Assembly (NCBI RefSeq): GCF_020360975.1
Contig: NW_025408687.1
Location: forward strand, 186,001-250,000
Source: Hirsutella rhossiliensis
Taxonomy: Eukaryota; Ascomycota; Sordariomycetes; Hypocreales; Ophiocordycipitaceae
DNA: 64,000 bases
Reading direction: 5' to 3'
Part shown: positions 25,017 to 36,021 of the stretch, piece by piece
Layout of the letters: every line of letters starts with the position of its first letter
Position numbering within the stretch: position 1 is the first letter of the stretch
Notes under the pieces: generated by a model
Database searches by the model: none
What the model was told of the DNA's origin: nothing
Seen by the model: the letters and a program-made list of their open reading frames with translations, nothing else
Program-made: the position numbers and the translations under genes

Positions 25017-25867
25017 CGCCCTAGAATTGGTTACCTGCAGCTGCACTGACCATCAATCATCCTCTACCGCGAGCCATGCGTCGCGCCGCTTCTTCCGCCA
25101 ACACACGCACATTCCCCCCCATCTCCTAGCCAGCCCCTTTTCCAAGACGAACCTCCGTGGCACGTCTTGCCCAGGGGACCAAGTCGACCAACCAAAGGTC
25201 ATACCGTCTCACACTCAACCACCGCTCAACTCATGTCTCTCTCACAAGTCTTTGCACGTCTCACTCTCACCAGGAACATGTCATGTGAACCCCGCCATGG
25301 ATTGCTCGCCGCAGCCCAAGTCATCATGTTGAGCCACGGCCATCGCCCCCCATCGACTTTGCCAACATCAGGCGTCCTCATCCAGATCCCGCCCGCCTTA
25401 TTATGCCAAGAGGCAAGTAAACCCCATTAACGCCCCCATCATGCACATGGACGGCCGACATTATCGCAACATCATGTATCCCCCGCCATAACAAAATGCT
25501 AACAGTGCCCCGGCACGCCCTCTTCATCGCCACGTTCTCTCGCTCTCCCCGTCCATCTTGCTTCCCAGCAGAAATTAAGCACAATATAATCGCTTTGCGA
25601 GTGCGGCCATGACTAAAGATCCAAAGCAGCAAAGAAACACGTCTGCTCCTGACATGATGTGATTCGCGGGCGCCAAAATGTTGTAAAAAGGAGCGGCAAG
25701 AAATGCGATTAATGCCTCCAAAAGTGGTCGGTCTATCCAGAAGCCAGGCAATCAACTCCGCGCGGGTATCCAGTCCAGGGCTCGTTGGCTCGTTGCGTGA
25801 TGTCGTCGTACTGTTCCGTCATTCCATTCTTCTCCAAATGGCCCAAATCGTCGAGTTTCGCCAGCTC

Positions 25868-28569
25868 TCACATGATGACACATTCCTTGTCGTCCTTGGC
25901 CGCCTTGTTGGTCTTGCCGTTCCGGGGAGGCGCCACTTCCATGGGGACTCCTTCGCCGCTGGCCGCAGACTGGATCACCGCCAGGCGCTGCTTGGCTCGT
26001 TCGTCCCCGGCGTCGGCAGCCTTGACGTACCAGACGTTGGCCTCCAGCATGTCTCGGCGGCAGCCGATACCCATCTCGGTAAAGTATCCCACGGCGTACT
26101 GTGCTTTGACAAAGCCTGTAAGAGAGAGTCAGCATTCGCGATCCCGCAAAGACAAGTATGCCTGCTCTTCGACTTACCCAGCTCTGCTGACCGACGCGCC
26201 CACTCGTACGCCTCCTCCTCGTCCTTTTCGAGAATAGGGGCCGCCCCGACCATGTACCACGCGCAGAGACCCATCATTGCCCCGGCATGCCCGCGCTCGG
26301 CGGCTCCCGTGTAAAAGTGCACGCTCAGAGCCGGATCCCTGGGGCAATTGAGCCGCCCATGCTCGTAGGCGTCGCCCATCCGGTAGTTGGCCTCGGGGTG
26401 ACCCAGCTCCGCCGCTTGCGTGAATAGCTCCGCCGCGTAGCCGAGGTCCTGGAATATGTCGTCACCATATCCAGTTTCGTACAGGCAGCCCAGCTGGTAG
26501 GGAGCCGCATTGTACTGCGAGTCGGCGGCCTCGGTGGCAAGTTTCATCCACTTGATGCCTTCGCGGTATCTCTTCTCGCCCAAGTCTCCCGACAGGCAAG
26601 CCTTGCCGAGCCGTGTCATGGCTCCGGGGTGTCGCTTAGATGCCGCCGAGCGGAGGAACTGCACCGCTTTGGCAGGATCCTTGCGGCAGCCCCAGCCAAA
26701 CTCGTAGCAGAGCGCGGTGCGATAGGCAGACTCGGCGTGCCCGTGCTTCGCAGCCAAGACGAACAATGGGAAGGCAGCGTTATAGTCCTCCTTGCCTTTG
26801 CTGAACAGCCCCGACGCGAAGCCGTCGGCCAGGTAGTACTGCGCAAAGGGATAGCCCCCATTCGCGAGCCGTTGCAGAATCTGCCGCGCCTCTCGAACCA
26901 GTTCGTACGAGTTGGAGACTGGGCTTTCTACCTCGAAGCTGTCCACCTCGCCAAGCGGCTGCCGGTTATTCTTGCGCGGTTTTGGCTCCGGAAAGTCCAG
27001 GCCTTGCTCCTGTGCCGTCGAGATCAGGAACACCGCAAAGGAATACTGGATAGAAAAGTCGTTGGTCTTCTTGACGTTTTGCCGGTACATCTCGAGCGTC
27101 TTGTCGGTGCTGAGGAGCGACGCATTATTGCCCACCGCATTGCGGAGGTTCGAGTTGTCCAGCGAGACCAGCGCTGGTGCCTGTTGGGGATACGGCACGC
27201 TGAGAAGCTCGGCATAGGTGGAGAGCCTCGAGTCGGGAGACTTGCGCGAATGGGAAGATGGGGCGCGCATGTGGGAGCCACCTGGCATTAGGTTGGGAGA
27301 CCGGCCACGAGAGCCATGGTCGGAAAAGGTCGAGTATGACGACTGCGGTCGAGACAGGGAGCCTCTTGCCCAGTAGCCAGAGGTCGGCGTCAGGTGGCGC
27401 CTGACGGGCCCTGCGTTCTCAAGCAGCTCCGGATTCGAGGCCGATCGTGCAGCCTCACTGGGAACACTGCCCACCCGTTGTGGAGGCTCGTGCTGCTGAT
27501 GGTGGTACTGGAACAGCGGGATGGAGAAGTTTTTGGGCGTGGGATCATTTGCGGCGGAGCCCCCGGGGGAGGCGTCATCGATGGGTGAGCATTCGGCATT
27601 CTCATTGACGACGGAGATGGAGCTCGCACTCGTAGCCGCTGACGACTGGACGGAGCTGGGCTGCTGGGCGGAGCTGTCGGTCCCGTCTGACTCACGGCTG
27701 TTGCGGAAGTCATCATGATTCTTAGCGAGACCCTTGGGGCTGGCGACCGTTGCAGGGTATCGGCCGGGCCCGTTGGGAGACGTTGGAGAGAGATTTAGGT
27801 CTAAGGGAGCATGGCTGAACCTAATCGCCGACGTGGCGGCACCAGAGCCGTCCGGTCTCTGGGACGACTTAGTGGGCGTGGATAGTGGAGGGAGCGGTTT
27901 CGGGTCGCCAATGCTACCCGGCGTCCCGATGGAGCCTGTGTAGGACTGGTGACGCTCATGGGCCGTGGTCAACGGAGGAAGTGGTTTCTGGCTACCAATG
28001 CTGCCCAAGGTTCCGATCGAGGCAGTCGAGGGCTGTTGACGATCATGGGACTTGGACAACGGAGAAAGCGGCTTCTGCTCAGCAAGACTGCCCATGGTAC
28101 CGGTCGAGGCAGTAGAGAATCGTTGGCGCTCCTTGGGCTCATTGGGCGCGGATAGCGGAGGCAGCGGTTTCTGGTTGCCGACGCTTCCCGAGGTTCTCAT
28201 CGAGGCGGTAGGGGATCGGGGAGTCTCATTGCACGTGGAGAGCGGAGGAAGCGGTTTCTGCTCGGCACGGCTGCCCAAGGTCTCGGTCGAGGGGGTGGGG
28301 GATTGGGCAGCCTCAGACTGCGCAAGCTCAATGTCGGCGTTTGAGGGCTGGGGCCAGCTCTCCCGCTGGAAGTTGACCCTGACAGGAGAGACGGGGGCCT
28401 CGCGCAGCCTCGCGTTGCCCTGGGGCAGCGGCGGCAAAGGAAGAGGCTTCCGGTGAAGTTCTTCGGCGGGCCTGCCGTGGATAGCCATGGCGTGGAGGGT
28501 GGTGCGATTCCGACTGTCGGCGCCGGGGGAAGCAGACGCGGGAGGCGGAGAGGTCTTGACGGCGGCCAT
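25868..28569 (-). CDS. SKT5: Chitin synthase activator, Skt5/Chs4 type, SEL1-repeat protein
   Basis: In yeast this protein binds and activates the class IV chitin synthase Chs3 at the plasma membrane and links it to septins. Exons on the complement 26178-28569 and 25868-26115 give 879 aa with one 62-nt intron. Residues about 94-235 hold five imperfect repeats of about 32 aa, each with a QKPLPPLS-like core. Residues about 560-850 hold a row of SEL1 (TPR-like) repeats, for example GYPFAQYYLADGF, HAESAYRTALCYEFGWG and HPEANYRMGDAYEHG. The protein ends CVIM, a farnesylation CAAX box that matches the prenylated Skt5 class. The partner class IV synthase is the next gene, divergent. The start is the first ATG of the frame. 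Confidence 0.93.
27864..28287 (-). repeat. In-frame minisatellite coding Pro-rich repeats in skt5
   Basis: Five imperfect direct repeats of roughly 96 bp encode units with the core GS-x-x-QKPLPPLS followed by Ser/Thr-rich spacers. The KPLPPL core resembles SH3-binding proline motifs. Copies differ by substitutions and small length changes but keep frame. Confidence 0.75.
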
Positions 28570-29115
28570 GGCTTAGCAGCGGGAGGTAAGAGCTGTTTTG
28601 TGTCCCTCTTGTCCCTCTCCTTGTGCCCTTGTATTTCCTTCTCTTGCCCCGTTCGGCAGTCTTTCCCCCACCAATCGGTCGGACGACTTCACTCAGCCGG
28701 GTCGGGTGTCTGCAAACCAAAGGCTGGTTCAAGGACCTTAGGCTTTCCGGTTGCGGCGATGTCGACGGCTTCGTTTACCGCAAGGTCGACCGGCTCGAGT
28801 GGAGGACGGGAAGCGAGGGTGGATGAGTCGGTGCGACGAAGAACTACCAAGTAGGCATGCATGTATGTACTATGTAGGTAGGCATGAAGAGAGAAGGAAG
28901 AGAGGGCAGGGCGGCGTCGTGGCAGGCCGGACAGATGGCGATGACGGGAAGCGAGGTGTGGAATGAAGTTTCAGATGCTCCCAACAAAGTATTCGGCAGT
29001 CTTGACAGGCAGTAGGGGGGAGGGGGGGCGGAGGAGAGAAGAGAGGGCGGGGGAGGCAGTCGAGGAAGGGAAAAATTCCAGAGCCCGAGGAGTGGCTTGT
29101 CTGAGCGTCTTCGTG

Positions 29116-29182
29116 GGGAGAAGAGGAGGAGGAGGAGGAGGATGAGGAGGAGGAGGAGGAGGAGGAGGAGAGGAAGAAGAGG
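29116..29182. repeat. (GGA)n microsatellite
   Basis: A trinucleotide GGA/GAG array of about 65 bp with two interruptions, 550 bp upstream of the skt5 start. Confidence 0.85.
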
Positions 29183-30280
29183 CTTAGAGGCCAGGGCCGC
29201 GTACCCCATACCGCACCGGAGAGTACCGAGGCATGGCAGGGTGCCAATCGCAAAGACGGAGCCCGGGCGAGGCGCCAGGGTCTGTACAAGGGCGGACGGT
29301 ATAGGGTACTTTACCCGGCCACCGATTTCCAGGTCCAGATGACTACTTGGTACCTACCTTGCGCAGGGACTACGACGACCAGGCTGCAGGGCGCTGAAGT
29401 GCCCGTACCTGCCTCGTTCATGTAATATACCGCCCTGTACCATGCATCCAGACGCACATGGTAGGCACATATCAACATACAGACGAGGTAGGTACAGATT
29501 GGGGCCCAGGTGACCTGCGCCGTGTGCGTGTGCTTGGTGCAGCTGGCTTTTCTTTTTCCACCATCAGACCGGCCAGTGAGTGCGCTCTGCATGTACACAC
29601 CTCATTCCAGTACGGACGGACAGGACCGTTGCTCGTAAACGGGTCGCCAAATGACCGATATTACCCGTTTTTGGTTTTCATTTGATCCATGCTGCTAACA
29701 CGTCGCGACTCGGTGCCCCTACTGGTCGAGCCAAGGAAAACCGTTGGCCACAGCAAGGGAAAGGAGGGCTGGGGGGCCCAAAGTGGGGGTTAAAGGGGCG
29801 GCGGGAGCCGGAGGAGGAGCCCGCGGGAGAGGGGGACGGGCGTGATGAAAGGGAGCCGGCCAGTCCGCTCTCCGAGAGTTGGAGGGATGCAAGTGAGAGA
29901 CAATGGCGCATTTGCCCGCAAACCAGCCATCTCTTGCCATCCGTCTTGCTCCCTTTTCCATTGGTAAAGTCGGAAGCTGGCGCAAGGCGAAGCCATCCTA
30001 GAGGGGACTAGCGCGGCTGTCACCGATTGGCCGTCTGGGCCCCGTGTGCACGGTACCTGCCGGGTACTTGGCGTCTCTGCTGGACGACGCTCCCCATCCA
30101 CTGCCCCGGGCTGCGAGAGCATCCTGCGTCGCGCCGTGCAACCCCATCCAGCCGCGGCTACCTTTTGGTTGCCTCCTTGGGTGGAAGCACCCTTTTCTAC
30201 AGTACTTTACCTGCTCATTTTCCAGGCCATCCATCGCCCAGGAACCCTGTGCCTCTGCCTCTGCAACTGACTAGCGGGGC

Positions 30281-30319
30281 GGGGAGAGAGAGACGGAGAG
30301 AAGGAGAGACGGAGAGAGA

Positions 30320-30357
<38 letters not shown>
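30281..30357. repeat. (GA)n microsatellite
   Basis: A GA array of about 75 bp with GGAGA-type interruptions near its left end. Confidence 0.85.
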
Positions 30358-30358
<1 letters not shown>

Positions 30359-31837
30359 AAGGAAGGCCCGGGCCCTAGAGTACCGTCTACCTAGGTATTT
30401 TGGCGAGGCCCGCTTCTCAGGTGCCTTGCAGCAAGATCGACGACTTCGAAACTGCAGCTGACATCAGAGGAGTAGGTACTTGGGCTTACACGAGTGCGCA
30501 CAAGGCTGAGTGCAGGCACTGTATTTTACGGGCACGTGTAGATCTGCAGCACGGGCAATGATCCGCAGGCGCCCACTGAAAAGGCATCCATGGCTGAGTG
30601 TGTGCACGAGTCGTGGTACTCGGCATGTACCGTAATTACCGTCATGACCGAGCTGCAGTTGCAACGGCCGGCGCCGCCAAACCTGCGCCCGGCGTCGACG
30701 AAAGACCCGTTGTGGCGCCCGTATATGTATCCACGAGGCAGCGACAGCTTACATGCAGTAGTACCAGTAGCTTATGAATTTTTCTGCCCGGAGAGCGACA
30801 AACTGCTGGAGTCCGTGGGGCCCTCCGGAACCCTGGCGCCAAGACAAGTCGTCGGGCCCGAAAGTCGTATCGAGGCAATAGTGGACGAACGGCCGCCCTT
30901 TCTCGGACTCCTTCCTACAACCACCAACTAACTGTACTGTAGTCAGTTCAAAGACAACCGTTAGTCAATAGTTTTTCTCGTCCCTCTCCCTCAAACAAAC
31001 GATACTCATGCATCCTTGCGGCCCAGCCGGAGCGGAGGGGGGAAAGGATAAAAAAAGCAACTCGCAAAGATGGCCGGCTATGCGGATAACGGCCATGTCC
31101 AACGACGGGGGCCGGATGGATGCGTAATCATTCTTTTGCTTGCGCGGCTCTCACAGCCTCTCCCTTACCGCCCAGCCCTCGGCCCTCGTCATCTTCGGAC
31201 CACCACTGCATGTAACTTATGTATAGTAGCATGGAAGTATGTGACAGAGAGTGCGGGTACGCTATTGCCATGCACCCGCCTAATGTGCTCTGTCGGCCAA
31301 GCGCCCCCGACACCCAGATCTGCGGGCAAAGGCAACCGGCATCGTCTCTTTTTTCTTGATCCGTCGTCCTGACATGGCTCTCCTCACTCTTACTACCTCG
31401 TCGTCAACGTGAGATGTTCTCGGGAACCCATGCGGGCGCCCGAGGTGCAACGAACACGATGCCAAGACGCCGCTTAGGACTGAGCCAAGGCAGCGCACCG
31501 CGAGTGGGCGAATGGCCTCGGTGCCCCCCACCACACCTAGTCTGGGTAGGTGGTAGGTAACTAATATGTAGGATCCCGTATAGCACTCGGGCACACCACC
31601 TTGCTGGCGATGGATGGCTCATGGGGGAGAGGGCGGGCGCGTCGATGCACAATTCGCATACGAAGGGGGGGGGAGGGGGTGGCGGCCAAGTCCCTGAATA
31701 GTACGGACGCTGGAAAGAGAGGAAAAGGGAAAGAGAGAGATGCTCTCGTGTTCGATCACTGACGGGACCCCACCCCTCGCGCAGGGAGCCGCCGGGCTCA
31801 GGCCTCTCAGGTCACCAGTTGGTCCCCTTGGGAGATG

Positions 31838-31928
31838 CCTTAGGTACAGTAAGTACCTACCTACCTACCTAGGTACCTTACCTGAGGTACCTTACCTGCC
31901 TAAGGAGGTACATTAGGTAGGTACGGAG
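31838..31928. repeat. Dense TACC/TAGG palindrome cluster
   Basis: About 90 bp made almost only of tacc, cctac, aggtac and taagg blocks, including a perfect TACCTAGGTA palindrome. It could fold into several alternative hairpins. Confidence 0.75.
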
Positions 31929-32635
31929 GACAGCACTTACTCTTGCTGGTAAGCCCTAACTAAACAAAAAAGAGAGAGAGAAGAGCCCCCAACGCTTGCT
32001 GCCGCTGTCGCGGGGCGGATCCGTACCCAAAACTCTAACAACATAAACTCGACCCTTTCCGGGCGTCCGCCGCTCTCGGGGTCCCCTTCCAAACCAAGCG
32101 CCTGCGCAAAGATCAAACGAGGATGTCGGGGAGCACGACGTCTGGCAGATGCACCCTGCAGGTCATTCATTGTGCGGCTGAAGAGCCCCGGCCTGTCTGT
32201 CGTGGGACCCACTCCTCACGGTAGGTTCCAGAGGCCATCTTGCGCAAACTCATCGCGTCGCAGCATCCAACCCATTCATCGGCGCTGAATCGCTCCACGT
32301 CCAGATGCCTCGGGGCACCCACCGTCTCGCGTCTCGTCCTCTCGCGTCTCGTCCGTGCCTCTCGGCGCCAACGTCATACGCCGCGTATCGAGAGAGCTGC
32401 ATGTAGGACTCCAAAGACTGATGACATGAGACGCTTGCGACTCCCGGCCGCACACGGAGCAGTCGGCATTGCCACGGGAGGGCAGCAGTGCCAGGAGAGC
32501 CTGCCTGCCTGACCTTTTGTTGTCTGTTGGTCAGCACGCTCTTTAACGAGGCAGACAGCAGCAACCAAGGGCATCTCGACCTTTTGTTAGCAGGCTGACA
32601 AATGGCTTCTGGCATGACTGTCCGATAGACATGGC

Positions 32636-32884
32636 ATGGGCGTTTGGCTGTTGGCCCCCTCAGTCCGACACGGGAAACATCAAGGTCAAGGTAGCTTCAA
32701 GTCGCCCTCGAGCAAGAAAGACCCCACGATCCAACTGGGCCAAGGCGAGACGGCATGGGTGTACAGCGACCCCACCGAGGTGGCTACCGTGGTATTTTAC
32801 CGCGATATTCGGGGTGCAATCTCGCAACGCAACGAGACCCGCCGCTTTGAGGTGATGGAGAGGTGGGCGATGGAACTGCCATAA
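32636..32884 (+). CDS. Coding-like ORF of 82 codons, doubtful
   Basis: Reads from an ATG to a TAA with codon choice like the real genes here (many C/G third positions, mixed hydrophobic and charged residues: GQGETAWVYSDPTEVATVVF, RRFEVMERWAMELP). I do not recognise a family. It may be a last exon, a small orphan gene or a relic. The ATG-proximal 20 codons look less coding than the rest, so an upstream exon joined at an acceptor such as the CAG near 32662 is possible. Confidence 0.25.
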   Translation: MGVWLLAPSVRHGKHQGQGSFKSPSSKKDPTIQLGQGETAWVYSDPTEVATVVFYRDIRGAISQRNETRRFEVMERWAMELP

Positions 32885-34384
32885 TTTTGCTGGACTGGTG
32901 GGCGAAATTACCTCGTCTTCTGAGAAGCGGTCTCGGCCCCCATCCGAGCAACCGTTGCATCCTCTCGGAGTGCATTCATCTCGCCTTAGAACCATCACCG
33001 GCTGCTCCAAGGGAAGACGCCCGAAGCAGGGCCGTTCCGTGCTTCGCAGCCGGGGGCCGGAGATGTTTGCAGCCCCGGGCCGAAGGTTTATTTTTTCTTC
33101 TCACTTCCTTCTCGGCAGCATGTATGCGACTGAGCCCAGAAAACAGGACCCTCGAATTCACGGTTTGCTGAGTGGACACGCTGGTTCCAACCTCGGAGTA
33201 CACGCCTGCAGATCGCGTTCGGCCAAATTTAAGCAATAATCTTAAGGTCTGGGCATTCAAGCCCGGCTAGCCACGGAAGTCGGTGAACGTTGGATTGGCG
33301 GTTCACCGGAGCGGGCATGGCGGGGGGGGCATCCATCATCTTGAGCCAAACGTTGACAGGGCTGATGGAAAAAGGGAAATGAAAGAAGCAAGGAGGGCAA
33401 TTTGTCTCAGGCGGGGGCGGTTGTGCCAGATTTCGTAGGGGTTAACTATACCTTTCAAAGTATAAATGGCTTAACGGTTAGTACGTGATTAGTTTATATG
33501 GCAAGGAGGCACCATGATCGGCGTGGAAGACGCAATATTAACTACTACAGTACTTGTTTGGATAAATGTATGGAAGCAAAAGGAGTGTCGGGAGAACATA
33601 CGTTGTAAGGCGTAGCGAGCACACGTCAGGCTCAATTGCTTTACGCAGTCCAGGCGCGAATGCCCAACTCGCCTCATTAAACATAGATGCAACAGACACA
33701 CGGAGAGGGAGATTCCACCAACCGGATACCAAGCCATGAGTCTGCCATGTACCAAGTAGGCCGTGTCGTGCCGTAATATGTTTTCAGCTGCGGGCAACAC
33801 CTCCGGCCTGGTGCTACAGCTACCTGGTATAATAACTTTGTACAGGGAAGAGCAAGTTTCCGAGACCCTCAAGGGCGTGCATTGTCAATAGCCAAAACCA
33901 AGATTGGTTGCGGATCGACTACGATGACGAGTCGACCCGCGTGGGCATGAGTTGGCAAACCTCACGCCATGATTCAATCCGCTTAGATAGGATACCGGTA
34001 GGTCATCATCGACGCTATCGCCGCATCGCGATTGCCCCCCACATTTAGCAGGGGAACGGCCCGGGGTGCAGCCCGCGTTCGTTGCATGTCAAGCTCTTTG
34101 GGCATAGAGCCGAAACCTTGGGCGCTCCAACTGCGCCATCGATTTCGATCTTGCCTGATTAGTCTGTCGCTGACCTATTGAGGCACATGTCTAGGTGCGG
34201 ACAGGCGAGTCTACTTCGTGAAGCCCTTTTGACTAAGGATGCCGTCGCGGTCAAGACTCGACTCGGTGTGTTTCGTGAACGAGTAGGAGCGAAAAGGCGG
34301 CCCCGAATTTCACCTAAGTCATGACTAGTATCAAACGGCTTGCCTCGAGCTTTGCATGTGCTGGACTGCGGAACAGTGGAAGCC

Positions 34385-34718
34385 ATGTCGTTTCTCCAGT
34401 CCCCCGGAGCCGCAGCCGCCGATCTGGCCGGAGATCGCTGGAGTCCAACCCCGACCGACGACCAGATGGACAAGACGCGCATATGCAGCAGAGCCCTAAG
34501 GCATGGAGAGGTGGATGATCTGGTGGCATGTATTTGCGAAGTAATCAGCACCGGAATTCTGTGGCGCAATACCTGGCGGCTTACAAGCACTTTGGCACGA
34601 GAAAAAGACCGTCAAAAAGACCGTCACGGAGCCGGAGAAGGTGGCGGTGGCTGTCAACAAGGCGGGTCCCGTCGCCGGGACAACAGGCAACGGACAACAG
34701 GGCGAGAAGGTAGACTAG
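34385..34718 (+). pseudogene. Possible frameshifted gene relic
   Basis: Coding-like sequence changes frame. From about 34528 one frame reads NQHRNSVAQYLAAYKHFGT to about 34599. From 34602 to the TAG at 34716-34718 another frame reads a Lys/Val-rich tail with KKTVKKTVTEPEKVAVAV and GTTGNGQQGEKVD. The shift falls at an A5 run and is explained by a single-base deletion. Neither part matches a family I know. It may be a decayed gene, an unrecognised short intron or an assembly error. Confidence 0.25.
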
Positions 34719-35943
34719 CCCGGAGTAGGCAAGTGCCTGCAAGCCTTCCACCAATCAATCCGTCTACCACCCCTGGCAGATACAGTTGCAGACAGGGCGG
34801 GCGACGCACCTCAAGTCCCGGCCGAGTAGCTTGCTGGTCTTCGAGCTGGCCCCGCTTCGCGCAAGCCGGCCGGCAAGTGCCCGGCGGTAGACACGAGAGC
34901 CCTGCCCGGAGTACCTAGGAAGAACTCAAACCATACTGGCCCCCAGATGCCCCGCCCATGCACCAAGGTCATTTGCAGGCTTAGCCTGACTCTCGATACA
35001 GCACGTCCAGGGCAATGGCTGGCGCACAGTGACGACTACCAGTCGGTCACTGTGCTGTTGTGGTTGGATCGCACTGCGAGATGCGCTTAATTAATCGGAT
35101 GGCATGCACCCTTCCGCGCACCGTAACGCACTGTGCCCGCACGTGCTTCTTGCGCCTTCCAAGCAAGCACCTAGACGCCGCCCACCGACGAAGCTTAATA
35201 GCGGTGCCTCACTGCTTTCATCCCCCTCGCTCGTTTGAGACAAAAATCAATCACGGCCAGCAAAATCGTCGCGACTCCTTCTCTCGCGCCATAATACTCA
35301 ACGTCGTCGTCGTCGCCCTCGAAGCCCAGACCTCGGCCTCTTGTTGTCTGCTCGCATGGTGCCGCCCTTGTGCGAGAGAGAGAGAGAGGCTGAAGCGACG
35401 ATCCAAGACGTCAGCGGTCCCCGTCGCTCGTTTGCCGTCCCCTGTGCTTCTCCGCGTTGCCACGGTGCCCCCCGAGTAGCGACGTCGTTTCTTTACCTAT
35501 CCGTACCGTCCTCGCTACCCGGGGCCGTGGACCGCCATCATCGATCCGAGCCAGTCTGTCTGTCTGCCCAAGGCCCAAGGCACTCGCTTCCCCACATCCC
35601 TCCGGGCCCCGTCTCGCTCGGGATCCAGTCCTCCGTCTCCTAAGAAACGGGCCATTAATTTTTTGCCTTAGTTACTAGTCAGGGACACACACAACTAACT
35701 GTGTTGGCTGCACGGGCCACTTCTCGCTACCTGAGTCTCCCGCCGCTGCCCTTCGATTGCCCAACTAACAGAGGTGCCCCCTCGCGCCTGCGTACCCTCG
35801 ACACGACGTCGCCCTTGGATCGCCCGGGCGCAACAATTCGACTCGTGCTCGTTACTCGTCGTTATCCCTTTCGCACTAGGGTTAGCCTTATCTCTCTTTC
35901 TGCCAATCCTCCCCCTCGTCCACTCCATCACCAACTGCGGCTG

Positions 35944-36021
35944 ATGCTCGAGACGCAGGACCATGTCTCTACCAGAGAGGCCCGGCGGCAGTCCTGGCTA
36001 CGACCAGCGCAGCACATATAG
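35944..36021 (+). promoter_or_regulatory. Overlapping upstream ORF at the chitin synthase start
   Basis: A 25-codon frame begins at an ATG 19 nt before the chitin synthase ATG and ends inside its coding region, out of frame. Its context is weak (ctgATGc) while the main start has A at -3 (accATGt), which suggests leaky scanning and possible translational damping. Confidence 0.45.

Larger units (their letters stand above)
20599..25867. other. 5.3-kb intergenic region upstream of the Myb-like gene and downstream of skt5
   Basis: Dominated by low-complexity DNA: purine tracts, GTAC-rich tandem repeats, a C15 run, GA arrays and clusters of TACC/TAGG palindromes. Frames as long as 260 codons exist on both strands but are compositionally biased and unrecognised. 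The first kilobase is probably promoter and leader of the Myb-like gene. Confidence 0.45.
28570..35962. other. 7.4-kb head-to-head intergenic region between skt5 and the class IV chitin synthase
   Basis: The largest gap in the window. It contains a GGA array near 29116, a GA array near 30281, the TACC/TAGG cluster near 31838, a coding-like 82-codon frame near 32636, an AT-rich patch at about 33420-33560, a possible frameshifted gene relic near 34385-34718 and a pyrimidine-rich stretch from about 35150 that is probably the chitin synthase leader. No intact gene could be supported. Confidence 0.45.

Noticed and set aside
33489..33872. A 127-codon - strand frame in lower-GC DNA, considered as a transposon remnant
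   Set aside because: No transposase, reverse transcriptase or terminal repeats can be seen; the frame looks random.
34080..34150. A tRNA-like stretch on the - strand (ATGGCGCAGTTGGAGCGC)
   Set aside because: It resembles a D-arm, but no matching acceptor stem, anticodon arm or GTTCRA-type T-arm follows at the right spacing.
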